Assembly: GCA_002162955.1 (NCBI GenBank)
Contig: MABD01000037.1
Location: 62,001 to 126,000, forward strand
Length of the DNA: 64,000 nt
Direction of reading: 5' to 3'
From: Gammaproteobacteria bacterium 45_16_T64
GTDB lineage: Bacteria > Pseudomonadota > Gammaproteobacteria > Pseudomonadales > Ketobacteraceae
The notes under the pieces are model-generated. The model was not told where the DNA came from, ran no database searches, and saw only the letters and a program-made list of their open reading frames with translations. The first letter of the stretch is position 1, and the number at the start of each line of letters is the position of its first letter. The translations under genes and the position numbers were made by a program. Shown here in pieces: positions 46,848-58,798 of this stretch.

Positions 46848-48032
46848 TTACACCGCACACATAACCCAACGGCCATCCTGCAACGTTAGTTGCTGTGTAC
46901 AACCCATCTCTTCTGCTGTTTCGGTCTGGCCAGATAAACTCACAACAACTCTCACACCTTGCTGTCGAAGTTTCGTTACTTCTTCCAAAAGAGCTGGTTC
47001 ACTGCTATTCGGAGCAAATACCAAAGGCAAAGAACTACTTGTGGCCTGCCGCTTAATCTTGATAAGGCTTGCTAGGTCAGTACTAAAGCCTGTAGCGGCC
47101 CGGGCACGACCAAAGACCTCACCGATGTGATCATAGCGTCCACCCGATGCGACGGAATGCCCCACATTCGGTAAATAGGCGCTAAATACGGCCCCAGTAT
47201 GATAGTGGTAACCTCGCAGCTCCCCTAAATCAAAATACAGCACAACGCCAGGCTTCCTGGCTTTAATGGTGTCCGCGATTACCTGCAAATCGTCAATCGC
47301 CTGCGCTAACGCGTCAGAGACTGGGGCAAACAACGCCTTAGCTCGTGCTAAAACCTGCTGATCTCCAGCCAATTCAGAGAGTACAATAAACTTATCTTTT
47401 AGTGGCGAATCCGCAAGGTTGGCGTCCAAAAACTCCGCCAACTCAGGGACTGACTTACGCTGATAAATATCAAACAATGTCATCTCTTGTGCTTCATCGA
47501 GTCCAGCCAATTCCGCTAATACCCGATAAATCGCAACATGACCTAAATCTAGATGTATATCCTCACAACCCGCAACAGTCAGCGTATCTAGCATCAGCAA
47601 TATCACTTCGATATCACTCTCTACACCTGCATGACCGAATAGCTCTACCCCTACCTGCATGGCGCTGCGAGAAGCGCTTAACGATGTGGGCTTGGTATGC
47701 AGAACATCACCTGCATAACACAATCGAACTGGGCCTTGCCTATTCAAAGTATGCGCATCAATACGAGCCACTTGAGGCGTCATATCGGCCCTAACTCCCA
47801 TTAATCGCCCAGTACTTTGATCAGTAAGCTTAAAGGTCTGTAACGCCAAATCGTTACCTGACCCAATAAGCAAGGACTCTAGATACTCAACCAGCGGCGG
47901 GATAACTAATTCGTAACCCCAGCTACGGTATAAATCTAACAACTCTCTACGTAAGCTTTCCAAGCTTGCCGCTTGATTGGGGAGGATTTCCTCAACCCCT
48001 TCTGGCAGCAACCATCTATCAGCAATAGACAT
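46848..48032 (-). CDS. hisZ: ATP phosphoribosyltransferase regulatory subunit HisZ
   Basis: A 394-residue paralogue of histidyl-tRNA synthetase without the anticodon-binding domain. Class II motif 2 (VRLCYAGDVLH) and the HisS-like LDLGHVAIYR and SGGRYDHIGEVFG motifs are visible. With a short HisG (not in this window) it forms the first enzyme of histidine synthesis. It lies upstream of purA in the conserved hfq-hflX-hflK-hflC-hisZ-purA order. Confidence 0.92.
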   Translation of the reverse strand: MSIADRWLLPEGVEEILPNQAASLESLRRELLDLYRSWGYELVIPPLVEYLESLLIGSGNDLALQTFKLTDQSTGRLMGVRADMTPQVARIDAHTLNRQGPVRLCYAGDVLHTKPTSLSASRSAMQVGVELFGHAGVESDIEVILLMLDTLTVAGCEDIHLDLGHVAIYRVLAELAGLDEAQEMTLFDIYQRKSVPELAEFLDANLADSPLKDKFIVLSELAGDQQVLARAKALFAPVSDALAQAIDDLQVIADTIKARKPGVVLYFDLGELRGYHYHTGAVFSAYLPNVGHSVASGGRYDHIGEVFGRARAATGFSTDLASLIKIKRQATSSSLPLVFAPNSSEPALLEEVTKLRQQGVRVVVSLSGQTETAEEMGCTQQLTLQDGRWVMCAV

Positions 48033-48174
48033 CTAAACCAATTCCAGTTTTCAACCCCAGAAATGTTATCGGTAGCTCAGGCTTATTCTCAAATATCAAA
48101 CAATTAGAGATAGCTTAAAACTAATCAACAACCTTTACATCTGGTGATAATTTACATTATTTGAGGTCACAAAA

Positions 48175-48230
48175 AAACCGGGGCGAAGCCGACCCGGTTT
48201 CCTTATGATACCACGGGACAAGCCCCGTGG
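48175..48230 (-). terminator. tandem hairpins downstream of hflC
   Basis: Reading the minus strand, CCACGGGG / CCCGTGG (48223-48230 with 48211-48217) is followed by AAACCGGG / CCCGGTTT (48193-48200 with 48175-48182), then seven T residues. The second hairpin with its T tract is a canonical terminator for the hfq-hflX-hflKC transcript; the first may strengthen it. Confidence 0.82.
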
Positions 48231-48245
48231 GTGAATATTACTGCG

Positions 48246-49115
48246 TTATTGTTTAGGGTTTTTCATGAACTCAAAGAATTCACCTTTAGGCTCAACCACT
48301 AACACATCACTTTTATCTTTAAAGACAGTACGATAGGACTGCATGCTACGATAAAAACCATAGAATTTTTTATCTTCATTATAGGCATTCGCATAAATTG
48401 CAGCAGACTCAGCATCCCCTTCACCACGCACTTGCTCTGCTTGACTGAACGCAGTCGCTAAAATAACCGTCCGCTGACGATCGGCATCTGCTCGTACACC
48501 CTCAGCTTGCTCGTTACCCTGAGATCGATGCTCACGGGCTTCACGCTCTCGCTCCGCTCTCATACGCTGATAAACAGAGCCGCTTACATTAGCGGGTAGG
48601 TCAATGCGTTTAACACGGACATCCATAATTTCGATACCCAGCTCTTCTCTGGTATCTTTATTGATCTCCTCTGTAAGCTGAACCATTAGCTCTTCTCGCT
48701 CACCTGACACTACCTCAGACACGCTACGCTCACCAAATTTATTACGTAAACCTTCGTTTACTCGTGGCGAAATCAACGCTTGGGCTTGAGACTCCAACCC
48801 ACCACCAGTAGAGGTGAAGAATTTACTTACATCACTGATTCTCCACATCACAAAGGAGTCCACGATTAGTCGCTTTTTCTCTAATGTCAGGTATTCCTCA
48901 GGCGGTAGATCACGAGACAACACTCGTCCATCAAATAGCCTCGGCTCTTCCCAAGGCAACTTATAGTGCAGCCCTGCTTCTAGATCATCCTGGACAATTT
49001 CACCAAAACGCAACAGCAATCCGCGCTGATGTTGGCCAACTGTAAACAGGCACATAGTTCCTACTAAAACCAATACTCCGATCAATAATAAGGTCACTAA
49101 GCTCTTAGTATTCAT
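48246..49115 (-). CDS. hflC: HflC, regulator of FtsH protease
   Basis: A 289-residue SPFH-domain membrane protein. An N-terminal helix (about residues 6-25) is followed by the band-7 domain and a coiled coil. With HflK it forms the cage around FtsH and restrains it. The ATG overlaps the hflK TAA as TAATG and has GGGAGG upstream; an upstream GTG is less likely. Confidence 0.94.
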   Translation of the reverse strand: MNTKSLVTLLLIGVLVLVGTMCLFTVGQHQRGLLLRFGEIVQDDLEAGLHYKLPWEEPRLFDGRVLSRDLPPEEYLTLEKKRLIVDSFVMWRISDVSKFFTSTGGGLESQAQALISPRVNEGLRNKFGERSVSEVVSGEREELMVQLTEEINKDTREELGIEIMDVRVKRIDLPANVSGSVYQRMRAEREREAREHRSQGNEQAEGVRADADRQRTVILATAFSQAEQVRGEGDAESAAIYANAYNEDKKFYGFYRSMQSYRTVFKDKSDVLVVEPKGEFFEFMKNPKQ

Positions 49116-50287
49116 TATCGCGCCTCCCAACGTTTGTTCTCACGTACCTGGCGCAAACGATCAATGCCACGTAGATCTGTAGTACCTTCATTAGGCTTCA
49201 CAACCACTCGCTTCTCCGGTAATACGATAGTTTCTCTGCCTGCTCCCGCAGCTAACCCACCTGCCATCATTTTATCTAGAGGCAAATACATCATGTTGTT
49301 TCCGCCATCTACGTCCACCATCACTTTGGAGGTGTTCCCATATACCTGCTCCATGGTTTCTAAATAAAGACGACGACGAGTGACCTCCGGTGCCTTTTGG
49401 TATTCCACCAACAGTTTGGTAAATCGAGAGGCCTCACCTTTTGCACGCTCTACTACCTCTGATTTATACGCCAAAGCCTCTTCACTCATTCGTTTGGCCT
49501 GACCTCGTGCCTCAGGAATAATTCCGTTAGCATAGGTTTCCGCTTCATTCTGTACTCTTTCTTCATCTTCTTTCGCTTTGATAACATCATCAAATGCCGC
49601 TTTAACTTCATTTGGCGGATGCGCATCCTCAATGTTAACTTTGGTCACAGCCAAACCAGAGTAGTAGCGATCCAAATATTCCTGCAATCGACGTCGAACA
49701 TCTACTGCCATGACCTTTCGACCTTCAGTAATTACGCTATCCATATCCGTACCACCAACAACGTGGCGAAGTGCACTTTCCGTTGAATGACGTAACGCTA
49801 ATTGCGGGCTATTAGACTCCAAAAAGTAATTTGTTGGATTTTTAACCTTGTACTGAACCACCAAACCAATGGACACAAGGTTTTGATCTTTCGTTAGCAT
49901 CGTTGCATCCATACTGAAAGAGTTGACTTGAATTACATCAACTTTACGTATGGTATCGATCATTGGAGGGTTCCAGTGTAAACCAGCACCAACGGTATCA
50001 TGCAGCTTGCCGAACCGAAGCACCACGGCATTTTCAGCCTGCTCCACCCGATAAAACCCTGCGACACCCCATATGATTGAAGCTACAACTAGGACGAGGA
50101 TAATTAAGCCAAATCCACCGTTGCCATTACCATTGCCACCTTTACCACTTCCGCCGCCTAACAAGCCACCAAATCGGTCCTGAAGCTTTTTTAATACTTC
50201 ATCAAGATCAGGTGGGCCCTGATCATTCCTGCCACGCCAAGGGTCTTGGTTATTGTTGTTGCCACCGCCAGGTTCATTCCAGGCCAT
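49115..50287 (-). CDS. hflK: HflK, regulator of FtsH protease
   Basis: A 390-residue SPFH protein. The N-terminus is Gly/Asn-rich and cytoplasmic (MAWNEPGGGNNNNQDPW), then a single membrane helix (about 67-86), the band-7 domain and a coiled coil. Partner of HflC. The ATG at 50287 has TTGGAG about 7 bases before it. Confidence 0.94.
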   Translation of the reverse strand: MAWNEPGGGNNNNQDPWRGRNDQGPPDLDEVLKKLQDRFGGLLGGGSGKGGNGNGNGGFGLIILVLVVASIIWGVAGFYRVEQAENAVVLRFGKLHDTVGAGLHWNPPMIDTIRKVDVIQVNSFSMDATMLTKDQNLVSIGLVVQYKVKNPTNYFLESNSPQLALRHSTESALRHVVGGTDMDSVITEGRKVMAVDVRRRLQEYLDRYYSGLAVTKVNIEDAHPPNEVKAAFDDVIKAKEDEERVQNEAETYANGIIPEARGQAKRMSEEALAYKSEVVERAKGEASRFTKLLVEYQKAPEVTRRRLYLETMEQVYGNTSKVMVDVDGGNNMMYLPLDKMMAGGLAAGAGRETIVLPEKRVVVKPNEGTTDLRGIDRLRQVRENKRWEAR

Positions 50288-50453
50288 AGGGGTCTCCAAT
50301 TGTTCAAATAATAAACGACTAGCAAACAGTGCTATTTCCGAGTACTCAAAAATACAAGTATTTGCCGGATAACTTACTCTTTTAAATCTATATTGTCACT
50401 CGATTCAATAGTCTGAGCGAGCAACATGCTACTCAATTCTTGCCAAGCCTTCA

Positions 50454-51782
50454 CTAACCGGTATACACATCGTCAGGCGACTCACCTACTTCTATCCTAA
50501 TCTGTTGTGCGGTTAGATTTGTTTTTTTCAAGGCCTGTTGAAATTCTTTCTCTGGCAGACGAATATCCAGCAAGGTATTTCCCGACTCATCATACCGCTC
50601 ATCTTCGACAACGCCCAATTGATGAAACAGCGCTCGTAACTGCCCCATATCAGGTGTCAGACAAGCCGTACCTTCCACCAACCGTCGACCCACCCTTTTC
50701 CGAAGTGCCTCAAATAACAACTCCGTACCCACGCCCGTCTTAGCTGACAACCACACGGCCTGAGGTTCACCTTCATCATTCACATCAATTCGGGGCTCAA
50801 CTTCTCCCATCAGGTCGATCTTGTTATATACCAGCAGCCGAGGCACAGCATCTGCCTTGATTTCTTTTAACACGTCATTTACATGGCGTATATTTTCACC
50901 TCGCTCTTCTGCGCAAGCATCGACAACATGGATAAGTAGATCTGCCTCTTTACTTTCCTCCAAGGTCGCGCGAAATGCCTCTACCAGCTTATGAGGCAAA
51001 TCCCGAATAAAACCTACGGTATCGGCAAGAATAACAGCCCCTACATCTTCAACCTCCAATCGCCGTAACGTCGGATCCAACGTCGCAAACAATTGATCCG
51101 CCGCATACACATCAGAGGTCGTTAAATGATTAAACAATGTGGATTTGCCTGCATTGGTATACCCCACCAAAGACACTGTGGGTACCTCAGCCTTGCGTCG
51201 AGAACGCCGCCCTTGATCTCGCTGTTTTCGCACCTTATTCAAGCGACGATGAATTGCTTTTATACGAGCACGAAGTAATCGGCGATCTGTTTCTAGCTGT
51301 GTTTCGCCCGGCCCACGCAAGCCAATACCGCCTTTCTGGCGCTCCAAGTGAGTCCACCCTCGAATCAAACGAGTAGATAAATGCTCTAACTGAGCCAACT
51401 CTACCTGAAGTTTACCCTCAAACGTACGCGCTCGCTGGGCAAAGATATCCAAGATGAGCCCCGTACGATCCAACACACGACACTCAAGTAGCTTCTCTAG
51501 ATTTCGTTCTTGGGAGGGAGACAAGATATGATTAAATATAACCAAGTCTGCTTCGTCGCTTCTAACACGATCAGCCAACTCTTCCGCTTTGCCGCTACCG
51601 ATAAAATAACGGGCGTCAGGTTGCTGACGAGTTCCACGCACAATGCTAATAGATTCTGCACCAGCAGAATCTACCAACAATTCAAATTCTTCGGGATCTT
51701 CTCGACTTCCTTGACGGGGAAAGTCGATATGTACCAATACAGCCCGCTCCCCTTGCTGGGGACGATCAAACAATGATTCCAT
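50454..51782 (-). CDS. hflX: ribosome-associated GTPase HflX
   Basis: A 442-residue GTPase that splits stalled ribosomes. N-terminal ATP-binding region, the glycine-rich linker GGIGLRGPGETQLE, then the G domain with GYTNAGKST (G1), DTVGF (G3) and NKID (G4). It follows hfq by about 75 bases in the conserved order. Confidence 0.94.
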   Translation of the reverse strand: MESLFDRPQQGERAVLVHIDFPRQGSREDPEEFELLVDSAGAESISIVRGTRQQPDARYFIGSGKAEELADRVRSDEADLVIFNHILSPSQERNLEKLLECRVLDRTGLILDIFAQRARTFEGKLQVELAQLEHLSTRLIRGWTHLERQKGGIGLRGPGETQLETDRRLLRARIKAIHRRLNKVRKQRDQGRRSRRKAEVPTVSLVGYTNAGKSTLFNHLTTSDVYAADQLFATLDPTLRRLEVEDVGAVILADTVGFIRDLPHKLVEAFRATLEESKEADLLIHVVDACAEERGENIRHVNDVLKEIKADAVPRLLVYNKIDLMGEVEPRIDVNDEGEPQAVWLSAKTGVGTELLFEALRKRVGRRLVEGTACLTPDMGQLRALFHQLGVVEDERYDESGNTLLDIRLPEKEFQQALKKTNLTAQQIRIEVGESPDDVYTG

Positions 51783-51857
51783 GAGCCAATCTAATTAGGA
51801 ATGTAAAAAAACCTGCAGACCAGCGAGCTGTAGCAGTAACCAAGTATTCAAGAGAGC

Positions 51858-52121
51858 TTATTGCCCCATATCATGAGTTTCATGACCAGGAGCACCTTGC
51901 TCAGACCGCTCATTACGAGGGTTGCGTGCGGGTACAACGGTTGAAATAGCATGCTTATAAACCATCTGGTTTACTGTATTACGCAGTAACACAACATACT
52001 GATCAAACGATTCAATTTGGCCTTGCAATTTAATGCCATTAACCAAAAAGATAGATACTGGGATTCTTTCTTTTCTTAAAGCGTTCAAAAACGGGTCTTG
52101 TAAGCTATGACCTTTAGACAT
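51858..52121 (-). CDS. hfq: RNA chaperone Hfq
   Basis: An 87-residue Sm-fold protein. Start at the ATG at 52121 with AAAGGAG upstream; protein begins [20 protein letters not shown], with the Sm2 motif YKHAIS. The short tail after residue 65 is polar. Binds sRNAs and mRNAs. Confidence 0.97.
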   Translation of the reverse strand: MSKGHSLQDPFLNALRKERIPVSIFLVNGIKLQGQIESFDQYVVLLRNTVNQMVYKHAISTVVPARNPRNERSEQGAPGHETHDMGQ

Positions 52122-52215
52122 GGTCGTCTCCTTTAAAAGCGTTGCCCAAACAAATGTGGGCCAAAGTAGTTCAAAATATGAACAAATAATTCCAGATTCC
52201 TGGAAATTTCGTCGG

Positions 52216-53199
52216 CTAAGGTAGGATGGGGGCCAACGGGGCAATTTTCAAGACCTTTTCAATTAATTCTGGGTCTTCACCGTCAAACCAATGCAAATCT
52301 GACCAACTTCGTAGCCAAGTTATTTGTCGCTTGGCTAGCTGTCGAGTTGCAATAATTCCTCTCTCTACCATTTCATCGTAGCTCAAATTCCCTTCTAAGC
52401 AATCCCAGGCCTGGCGGTACCCCACCGCCCGAATCGAAGGCAGACTAGGATCAAGATCGCCGCGATCATACAATCGCCTGACCTCATCCATAAACCCATC
52501 ATTGAGCATTATGTGAAAACGCTGGGCAATACGTTCATGCAATTTGGCCCGGTCCTCTGGGCAAACTGCAATCGACGTAACCTCGTAAGGAAACGCATTC
52601 ACATCGCCCCCCCAAGATTGATCATTACCCTTCGCTTTTTGCTCTTCATGCCATTGAGTGAGGGATTTACCAGAGATCCTATAGACTTCCAACGCCCTCT
52701 CCACTCGCTGCGGGTCGTTCGGATGTATGCGCTTAGCTGCAACAGGATCAACCTCAGCGAGTTTACGATGAACCGATTCCCACCCATTTGCCAGCGCATC
52801 TGCTTTGATTTCCGCGCGAATAGCATCATTCGCAGGCGGTAGTTCTGCAATACCTTCTCTTAGTACTTTGTAATACAACATCGTTCCCCCCACCAGCAAA
52901 GGAATTTTGCCTTTGCTGGTGATATCAGCCATCGCTTCCAAAGCATCATCGCGAAAATCTGATGCCGAGTACGACTCCGAAGGGTCAAGAAAGTTAATCA
53001 ATCGATGGGGGGCCAACGCTAACATTTCAGCGTCAGGCTTTGCCGTTCCAATGTCCATTTCCCGATAAATTAGCGCGGAATCCACGCTAATGATCTCCAT
53101 TGGATAACGTTTTACCAATTCAAGTGCAAGCGCCGTTTTACCCGATGCTGTGGGGCCTGTAAGAAATATGGCCGGCGGTTTTATCGATGATCTATTCAT
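52216..53199 (-). CDS. miaA: tRNA dimethylallyltransferase
   Basis: A 327-residue enzyme adding the isopentenyl group to A37 of tRNAs that read UNN codons. P-loop [12 protein letters not shown], the substrate Asp-Ser motif [18 protein letters not shown] and the RAVGYRQAW segment are visible. Between mutL and hfq, as in most gammaproteobacteria; its ATG lies directly after the mutL stop (53200). Confidence 0.95.
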   Translation of the reverse strand: MNRSSIKPPAIFLTGPTASGKTALALELVKRYPMEIISVDSALIYREMDIGTAKPDAEMLALAPHRLINFLDPSESYSASDFRDDALEAMADITSKGKIPLLVGGTMLYYKVLREGIAELPPANDAIRAEIKADALANGWESVHRKLAEVDPVAAKRIHPNDPQRVERALEVYRISGKSLTQWHEEQKAKGNDQSWGGDVNAFPYEVTSIAVCPEDRAKLHERIAQRFHIMLNDGFMDEVRRLYDRGDLDPSLPSIRAVGYRQAWDCLEGNLSYDEMVERGIIATRQLAKRQITWLRSWSDLHWFDGEDPELIEKVLKIAPLAPILP

Positions 53200-55086
53200 C
53201 TAGCGCCCCCGCATGAATAGTTTGTCGAGTTCCTTCATATTCATCTGAGACCAGGTTGGCCGTCCGTGATTACACTGTCCGCTTCGCTCGGTTCGTTCCA
53301 TATCCCTTAACAGGCTATTCATTTCTGGAATAGTGAGACGGCGATTAGCCCTGACCGAACCATGACAGGCCATAGTGCCCAGCAGCGTATTAATCTGCTC
53401 TTCGACTCGCTCGCTAGAGCCATAGGTTTTAATATCGGAAATTACATCACGAATTAGCTGCTCTACGTTCGCATCCTTCAAAAATACGGGAACTTGTCTC
53501 ACCAATAACGTTTCTGGCCCCATTCGCTCCACTTCAAACCCCAGCTGCAGAAATAACTCCGCCTTGTCTTCGGCAAGCTCCGCTTCACCACGGCTAATAG
53601 CCATACTCACCGGCACGAGTAATGGCTGCGATTTCATGCTCTGAGTCTGCCAACTGACTTTCATACGCTCGTAAGTGACTCGCTCGTGCGCTGCATGCAT
53701 ATCCACAACAATCAATCCCTCTTTGCTTTCAGCCAGAATGTAAATACCATGCAATTGAGCAACTGCGTAACCTAGCGGCGGCACCTCTACCTCGCCAGTC
53801 TCCATGCTGACGACGGGGGTATACCCTGTTGGCTCAGCAATAGACTGATGCAACCCTGCATAAGCTTGCATCGTTTCTCGTACTGGGGCGACAGTGGGCG
53901 AACCACCAGAAGAATAGCCCAAGGGCTGAAGGCTTCCCATTGAAGACTGAGGCTCCAATACTGCTGACGCTTGCCCACCACCCTGCCCGAGTCCCAGCGC
54001 CGTTTGCTCGCGGAACTCCCCCACCATTTGCCCCTGAGGTGCAGAGTCGATTACCTCAGTATCATTTGCTAAGGTATCTTCCGGTGTCACTTCGGCGATA
54101 GCACGATGCAAACTCCTAAATAGAAAATCATGAACCTGACGCGTCTCTCGAAAACGCACCTCATGCTTAGTAGGGTGAACATTTACGTCAACCCCTTTCG
54201 GCTCCAACTCGAGATAGAGTACGTAAGCGGCATGTCGACCGTGGTATAGCACATCCCTATACGCCTGCCTCACAGCATGGGTCACGACCTTGTCTCGTAC
54301 ATGCCGCCCATTCACGAAAAAATACTGCAAATCCGCTTGGCTCCGCGAGAAAGTCGGTAATCCCATCCACCCCCACATGCGTAACTCACCAACCTCGGTA
54401 TCAACCCTAACAGCATTTTGGATAAAATTAGGGCCACACACGCTAGCGACACGACGGTCTTCCTCCGCCTCAGTCCTTGCACCTCTCAGACTGTGAATCA
54501 CTCGCTGGTTGTGCCTCAGGGTAAAAGCCACATCAAAATTACTCAGTGCCAATCTTTTAACGACATCATCAAGATGACCAAATTCGGTTTTCTCGGTACG
54601 TAAAAATTTGCGCCTCGCCGGCGTGTTAAAAAACAGATCACGCACCTCGACGGTAGTACCTTTTGGGTGAGCAGCGGGCTGGATTTGCGCCGTCATATCG
54701 CGCCCTTCCGTGACCACCTGCCAGCCGGTACCACTCTCGAGCGCGCTAGAACTCATATTGAGTCGAGAAACAGAGCTAATACTGGCTAACGCCTCTCCTC
54801 TGAACCCTAGCGTTTCAACACCTTCGAGATCATCCAAATCATGTATTTTGCTCGTTGCATGTCTTGCAACCGCAAGTGGCAGGTCTTCCTTCTCGACACC
54901 ACACCCATCATCCCGGATGCGTATAAGCTTGATACCACCTTGTTCAATATCAATTTCGAGCCGTGTTGCTCCAGCATCAATACTATTTTCCAATAGCTCC
55001 TTCACCACAGCAGCGGGGCGTTCGACCACCTCACCTGCCGCTATTTGGTTGGCCAAGCGTGGGCTTAATTTGTTTATTTTAGACAT
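53200..55086 (-). CDS. mutL: DNA mismatch repair protein MutL
   Basis: A 628-residue GHKL ATPase that couples MutS to MutH or strand discrimination. ATP-binding motifs: [33 protein letters not shown] and [19 protein letters not shown]. The C-terminal dimerisation domain follows a Gln/Ser-rich linker. The metal-binding endonuclease motif of MutH-less species (DQHAx2Ex4E) was not seen; the corresponding stretch reads [12 protein letters not shown], which resembles it only in part. Start chosen at ATG 55086 (MSKINKLSP). Confidence 0.95.
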   Translation of the reverse strand: MSKINKLSPRLANQIAAGEVVERPAAVVKELLENSIDAGATRLEIDIEQGGIKLIRIRDDGCGVEKEDLPLAVARHATSKIHDLDDLEGVETLGFRGEALASISSVSRLNMSSSALESGTGWQVVTEGRDMTAQIQPAAHPKGTTVEVRDLFFNTPARRKFLRTEKTEFGHLDDVVKRLALSNFDVAFTLRHNQRVIHSLRGARTEAEEDRRVASVCGPNFIQNAVRVDTEVGELRMWGWMGLPTFSRSQADLQYFFVNGRHVRDKVVTHAVRQAYRDVLYHGRHAAYVLYLELEPKGVDVNVHPTKHEVRFRETRQVHDFLFRSLHRAIAEVTPEDTLANDTEVIDSAPQGQMVGEFREQTALGLGQGGGQASAVLEPQSSMGSLQPLGYSSGGSPTVAPVRETMQAYAGLHQSIAEPTGYTPVVSMETGEVEVPPLGYAVAQLHGIYILAESKEGLIVVDMHAAHERVTYERMKVSWQTQSMKSQPLLVPVSMAISRGEAELAEDKAELFLQLGFEVERMGPETLLVRQVPVFLKDANVEQLIRDVISDIKTYGSSERVEEQINTLLGTMACHGSVRANRRLTIPEMNSLLRDMERTERSGQCNHGRPTWSQMNMKELDKLFMRGR

Positions 55087-55102
55087 AAGAAATCTAGCGA
55101 GT

Positions 55103-56503
55103 TTAGGACTGCGGTATACGCAAAGTCTGACCAATTTTAATGACGTCAACCTGGGACATGGCGTTTGCTTTACGCAAACTGTTCAAGCTCACCTGGTAAC
55201 GGCTTGCTATTTTGGACAATGTCTCTCCCCGGCGAATGGTATGGTGAGCAAATGCTGCTTCTTTTTCTTTCAAGAGTGCTATTTTTGTATTGGGCGGAGG
55301 GTGCTGATCAAAATATTTGACGATCCCCTTACTTATGGCCTTTGTTAGTTTCTTACGATGAGAAGATGAATTCAGGTTTTTCTCCTCTGTCGCATTGGAA
55401 ATAAACCCTGTTTCCACAAGAATTGATGGAATATCAGGTGACTTCAACACAGCAAAACCCGCTTGTTCTATGTGTTTTTTATGGAGCTTGGTGACCTTAC
55501 CCATTTCATTGAGTACGTATTTCCCCACCGTTAGGCTGTGCTCCATACTGCCTTCCATCGCCAGATCAGCAAGCACACTCGCCAACACTTCGTCCTTGTC
55601 ATCAAGGTTCACCCCACCAATCAAATCCGACTGATTCTCCTGCTCCGCCAACACTCTTGCAAGCGTACTGGTCGCACCTCGCCTAGACAGTGCAAACACC
55701 GACGCTCCGCTCGCCTTACCATTTTTGAAGGCATCCGCATGTATAGACACGAAAAAATCTGCTTTGAGCTTTTTACGCGCGATCTCCCGACGAGACTTGA
55801 GCTTAAGATAATAGTCTCCCTTACGAATTAGCTCAGCACGGATACCCTTTTGCTTATCAAGCGCAGCTTTCAGCTCTTTAGCAATTTTAAGCACCACATG
55901 CTTTTCTCTGGTCCCTTTACGTCCAATAGCACCTGGGTCTTCGCCCCCATGCCCTGCATCGATAGCAACCACAATATCTCGCCCACCAACAGTCATCCCA
56001 CCTTGCTTACGAATAGGCTTCGCAGTATCCACTGTTGTGGAGGTGACAATCGCATTTTTAGGCATCGTAGCAATGGAGCCTTCAAGATCTAGCACCAAAC
56101 GATGACCATACTTATTATTGGGTTTTAACAAAAAACTCTTTGGACGAAGCGGCTTTTTAAGGTCTAAGACAACCCGTAGGTTCTCAGTATTTTGCATTGC
56201 ACTACGAACCTTTGCAATTGAACTTGTTTTGAGGTCCACATTGAATAAGGCTTTGGTTCTTAAGGTATTTTTTAGATCTATCACAACCCTATTTGGCTGC
56301 GTAAGGGTAAAAATTCGATGATCGACCGGGCCTGACAAATCAAAAACGACCCGCGTGCTATCCGGTGCTTGCCACACGCGCACATTATTAATCTTTTCCG
56401 CTGCATGTACATACGTCGAAACTGACAAACACAATGCCATGCCTAACACTGCATGTAGCATCCGCCCCGTTGCCGTCACATACCAGTGACAAACATCCTT
56501 CAT
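55103..56503 (-). CDS. amiB: N-acetylmuramoyl-L-alanine amidase (AmiB-type) with LysM domain
   Basis: A 466-residue secreted amidase. A signal peptide ends near THVHA-like YVHA (around residue 35); then an AMIN domain, the zinc amidase-3 domain with [14 protein letters not shown] (His ligand), a Glu in KELKA-region, HADAF and the LVETGFISN motif, and a single LysM near the C-terminus ([16 protein letters not shown]). It splits septal peptidoglycan during division. ATG at 56503 chosen over an earlier GTG; conserved tsaE-amiB-mutL order. Confidence 0.93.
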   Translation of the reverse strand: MKDVCHWYVTATGRMLHAVLGMALCLSVSTYVHAAEKINNVRVWQAPDSTRVVFDLSGPVDHRIFTLTQPNRVVIDLKNTLRTKALFNVDLKTSSIAKVRSAMQNTENLRVVLDLKKPLRPKSFLLKPNNKYGHRLVLDLEGSIATMPKNAIVTSTTVDTAKPIRKQGGMTVGGRDIVVAIDAGHGGEDPGAIGRKGTREKHVVLKIAKELKAALDKQKGIRAELIRKGDYYLKLKSRREIARKKLKADFFVSIHADAFKNGKASGASVFALSRRGATSTLARVLAEQENQSDLIGGVNLDDKDEVLASVLADLAMEGSMEHSLTVGKYVLNEMGKVTKLHKKHIEQAGFAVLKSPDIPSILVETGFISNATEEKNLNSSSHRKKLTKAISKGIVKYFDQHPPPNTKIALLKEKEAAFAHHTIRRGETLSKIASRYQVSLNSLRKANAMSQVDVIKIGQTLRIPQS

Positions 56504-56537
56504 TGCCTTACACCCCTGAAACAATGCCACACGTATC

Positions 56538-57032
56538 CTATTCGCCTTTACTCATTCTTTTGGAGAACTCACCCTTAACAATGCTCCGACCGCGCTCAGT
56601 CCTGCCTAAAAAACGTAAGCGCCGAATTCTCTTATGTTTTTCTATGATCAATTCTACATCAGGTTCAGCAATAACGCCCTTACCTTTCTCAGGCCATTCG
56701 AGCAAACATATCGCTTCAGGCACAAAATATTCGCGAATCCCCATAAACTCTAACTCTTCAGGATCTGCAACACGGTACAAGTCAAAATGATACAGAACCT
56801 GCTTGCCCAACTCATAAGGCTCAACCAGCGTGTAAGTTGGGCTCTTAACCGAACCGCTATGTCCAAACGCTTGCAGTACTCCACGACAAAACGTGGTCTT
56901 ACCCGCCCCTAAATCACCTTGTAAATAGACCACAACCCCGCTTTTTAGTGCCATACCAAATTCGTTTCCTAAAGCAACTAAAGAAGCCTCAGTGTCCGCC
57001 ACGCCAACTAATTCTGTTATCGATGTTTGCAC
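56538..57032 (-). CDS. tsaE: tRNA threonylcarbamoyladenosine biosynthesis ATPase TsaE
   Basis: A 164-residue P-loop protein with [24 protein letters not shown] and [18 protein letters not shown]. Subunit of the TsaBDE machine making t6A37. The start is placed at the GTG at 57032 (16 bases inside nnr) because it gives a family-length N-terminus; the longer open frame upstream is nnr sequence in another frame. No strong ribosome binding site is seen. Confidence 0.9.
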   Translation of the reverse strand: MQTSITELVGVADTEASLVALGNEFGMALKSGVVVYLQGDLGAGKTTFCRGVLQAFGHSGSVKSPTYTLVEPYELGKQVLYHFDLYRVADPEELEFMGIREYFVPEAICLLEWPEKGKGVIAEPDVELIIEKHKRIRRLRFLGRTERGRSIVKGEFSKRMSKGE

Positions 57033-58609
57033 AATACTTGAACCCCGTTTGCTAAGCGGCGAATATAGGTCAATAGGTCCGTTGCCCGCAAGCCCCTCTC
57101 CCCAAATTCTTTCACCGCGCAATCGCCAGCCTTGCCATGCAACCATACCGCCAGAGATGCAGCGTCCCTCAATGGATAGCCTTGCGCTATAAGCCCACCG
57201 ATCACACCACTTAACACATCCCCCATACCCCCTACCGCCATCCCAGGATTACCTACATTAGCAAGATATACGTTAGAACGATCATGAATTGGCGAGCTCG
57301 CAACCAACGTCCCAGCACCTTTCAATACTGTTATCGCGGAATATTGCTGGCTAAGCATTCGGACGCTGGCAAATCGATCTCTCTCTACTTCCGATACTGA
57401 TATATTGAGCAGTCGCGCCGCCTCACCTGAATGAGGCGTTAAAATCCAATTCCCCCGCTGACGAAACGGTTTCCCCGACGCAGAAGCCAAAAAATTAAGA
57501 CCGTCTGCATCCAGGACAACAGGAAGGTCAGTCTCAAATACTTTTTGTAGCAACCCCACCGCCCAGGCACCTTTACCGATACCCGGCCCAATAACAACGA
57601 CACTAGCCCTCCCCAAGACCTCTTCAATCGCCGTCACATGCTTGTCCGCATCGATAACCATGCATTCAGGGTACCGTGCCAAAAGAGGCGATACATGCTC
57701 ACCGCGAGTAAGCACAGTAACCAATCCTGCACCACTATATCCGGCAGCTTCGCTTGCCATAATGGCGGCGCCGCCCATACCGCTATCGCCCCCAACAACC
57801 AATACATGCCCAAACATGCCTTTATGGGCACTACGATCCCTCACCCCCAATGTTCGATCTACATAGCAGCGGTCAATTCGCATGGTACTTTCGGGTATTT
57901 GTTGATATACGACATCTGGAACATCCAGCCCTGCAAAAAATAACTCCCCGCTCATATTCGGGCCCTGTGCTGTGAGCAGCCCTTGCTTCACACCGATATA
58001 GGTCACCGTAAAATTCGCCTTAACAGCAGAGCCCAAAACAGCTCCGGTATCGCCGCATAACCCCGATGGAATATCAACAGAACACACTGGCAACCCTAGC
58101 TGATTGATATCACCGATTACTTCGGACATATCCTCACGCACATTCCCTTTCAGCCCTATTCCCAAGAGAGCATCCACAACGACCCCCTGCAAAGGTAGCT
58201 CACACTTACCCGCGACCCAATATTGAATAGGAACACCTGCCGCAACGGCCTGCTGATAAGCTATCAATGCATCCCCCGTCAATTTATCGCAGTCTCCTAC
58301 CAGAATGACTTCGACAGACCAACCGGCTTGCAGCGCCAGGCTAGCAATGACATAACCGTCTCCGCCATTATTACCAACACCACAAAAGGCAGTTAGGTGT
58401 TTGCTACCTTGGCCATCAAATTTTCGACAAATAACGTCAAACGTGGCGGTCGCCGCCTTACTCATGAGTAGAAAACCAGAAATACCCTGTGCTTGAATCG
58501 CTAGTCGATCAAGGTCCTGCACTTGCTGAGTCTGATAAAGGGCTAATGGGAGATGCTTAGTATACAAAGCAGGGCGAGTCGATATAGGGTGCAATTCGGT
58601 TTTGATCAT
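57017..58609 (-). CDS. nnr: bifunctional NAD(P)H-hydrate epimerase/dehydratase
   Basis: A 530-residue fusion that repairs hydrated NAD(P)H. N-terminal epimerase domain ([25 protein letters not shown]), C-terminal ADP-dependent dehydratase ([44 protein letters not shown]). The ATG at 58609 starts MIKTELH; a GTG nine bases upstream is possible. Divergent from queG. Confidence 0.93.
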   Translation of the reverse strand: MIKTELHPISTRPALYTKHLPLALYQTQQVQDLDRLAIQAQGISGFLLMSKAATATFDVICRKFDGQGSKHLTAFCGVGNNGGDGYVIASLALQAGWSVEVILVGDCDKLTGDALIAYQQAVAAGVPIQYWVAGKCELPLQGVVVDALLGIGLKGNVREDMSEVIGDINQLGLPVCSVDIPSGLCGDTGAVLGSAVKANFTVTYIGVKQGLLTAQGPNMSGELFFAGLDVPDVVYQQIPESTMRIDRCYVDRTLGVRDRSAHKGMFGHVLVVGGDSGMGGAAIMASEAAGYSGAGLVTVLTRGEHVSPLLARYPECMVIDADKHVTAIEEVLGRASVVVIGPGIGKGAWAVGLLQKVFETDLPVVLDADGLNFLASASGKPFRQRGNWILTPHSGEAARLLNISVSEVERDRFASVRMLSQQYSAITVLKGAGTLVASSPIHDRSNVYLANVGNPGMAVGGMGDVLSGVIGGLIAQGYPLRDAASLAVWLHGKAGDCAVKEFGERGLRATDLLTYIRRLANGVQVLCKHR

Positions 58610-58798
58610 CAGGTTCACTACAGTCAGCGCGTTTTTTTCAAGACTAGCGCTAATGCAGACAACATTACAAGGTATCTAACACGTTGCTAGGCCGTGTAAT
58701 CACAACCTTTCCGGAGACGGCGGCATAGGTTACTTGATATACTGCATAACCCGCTAACGTAACGATACCTTTCCCTATTTCTAGTGATTTTCAGATCC

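Noticed and set aside
51798-51857. Terminator between hfq and hflX
   Set aside because: A seven-T tract is present on the minus strand, but the sequence before it forms only a four-bp stem, so termination is doubtful and co-transcription of hfq with hflX seems more likely.
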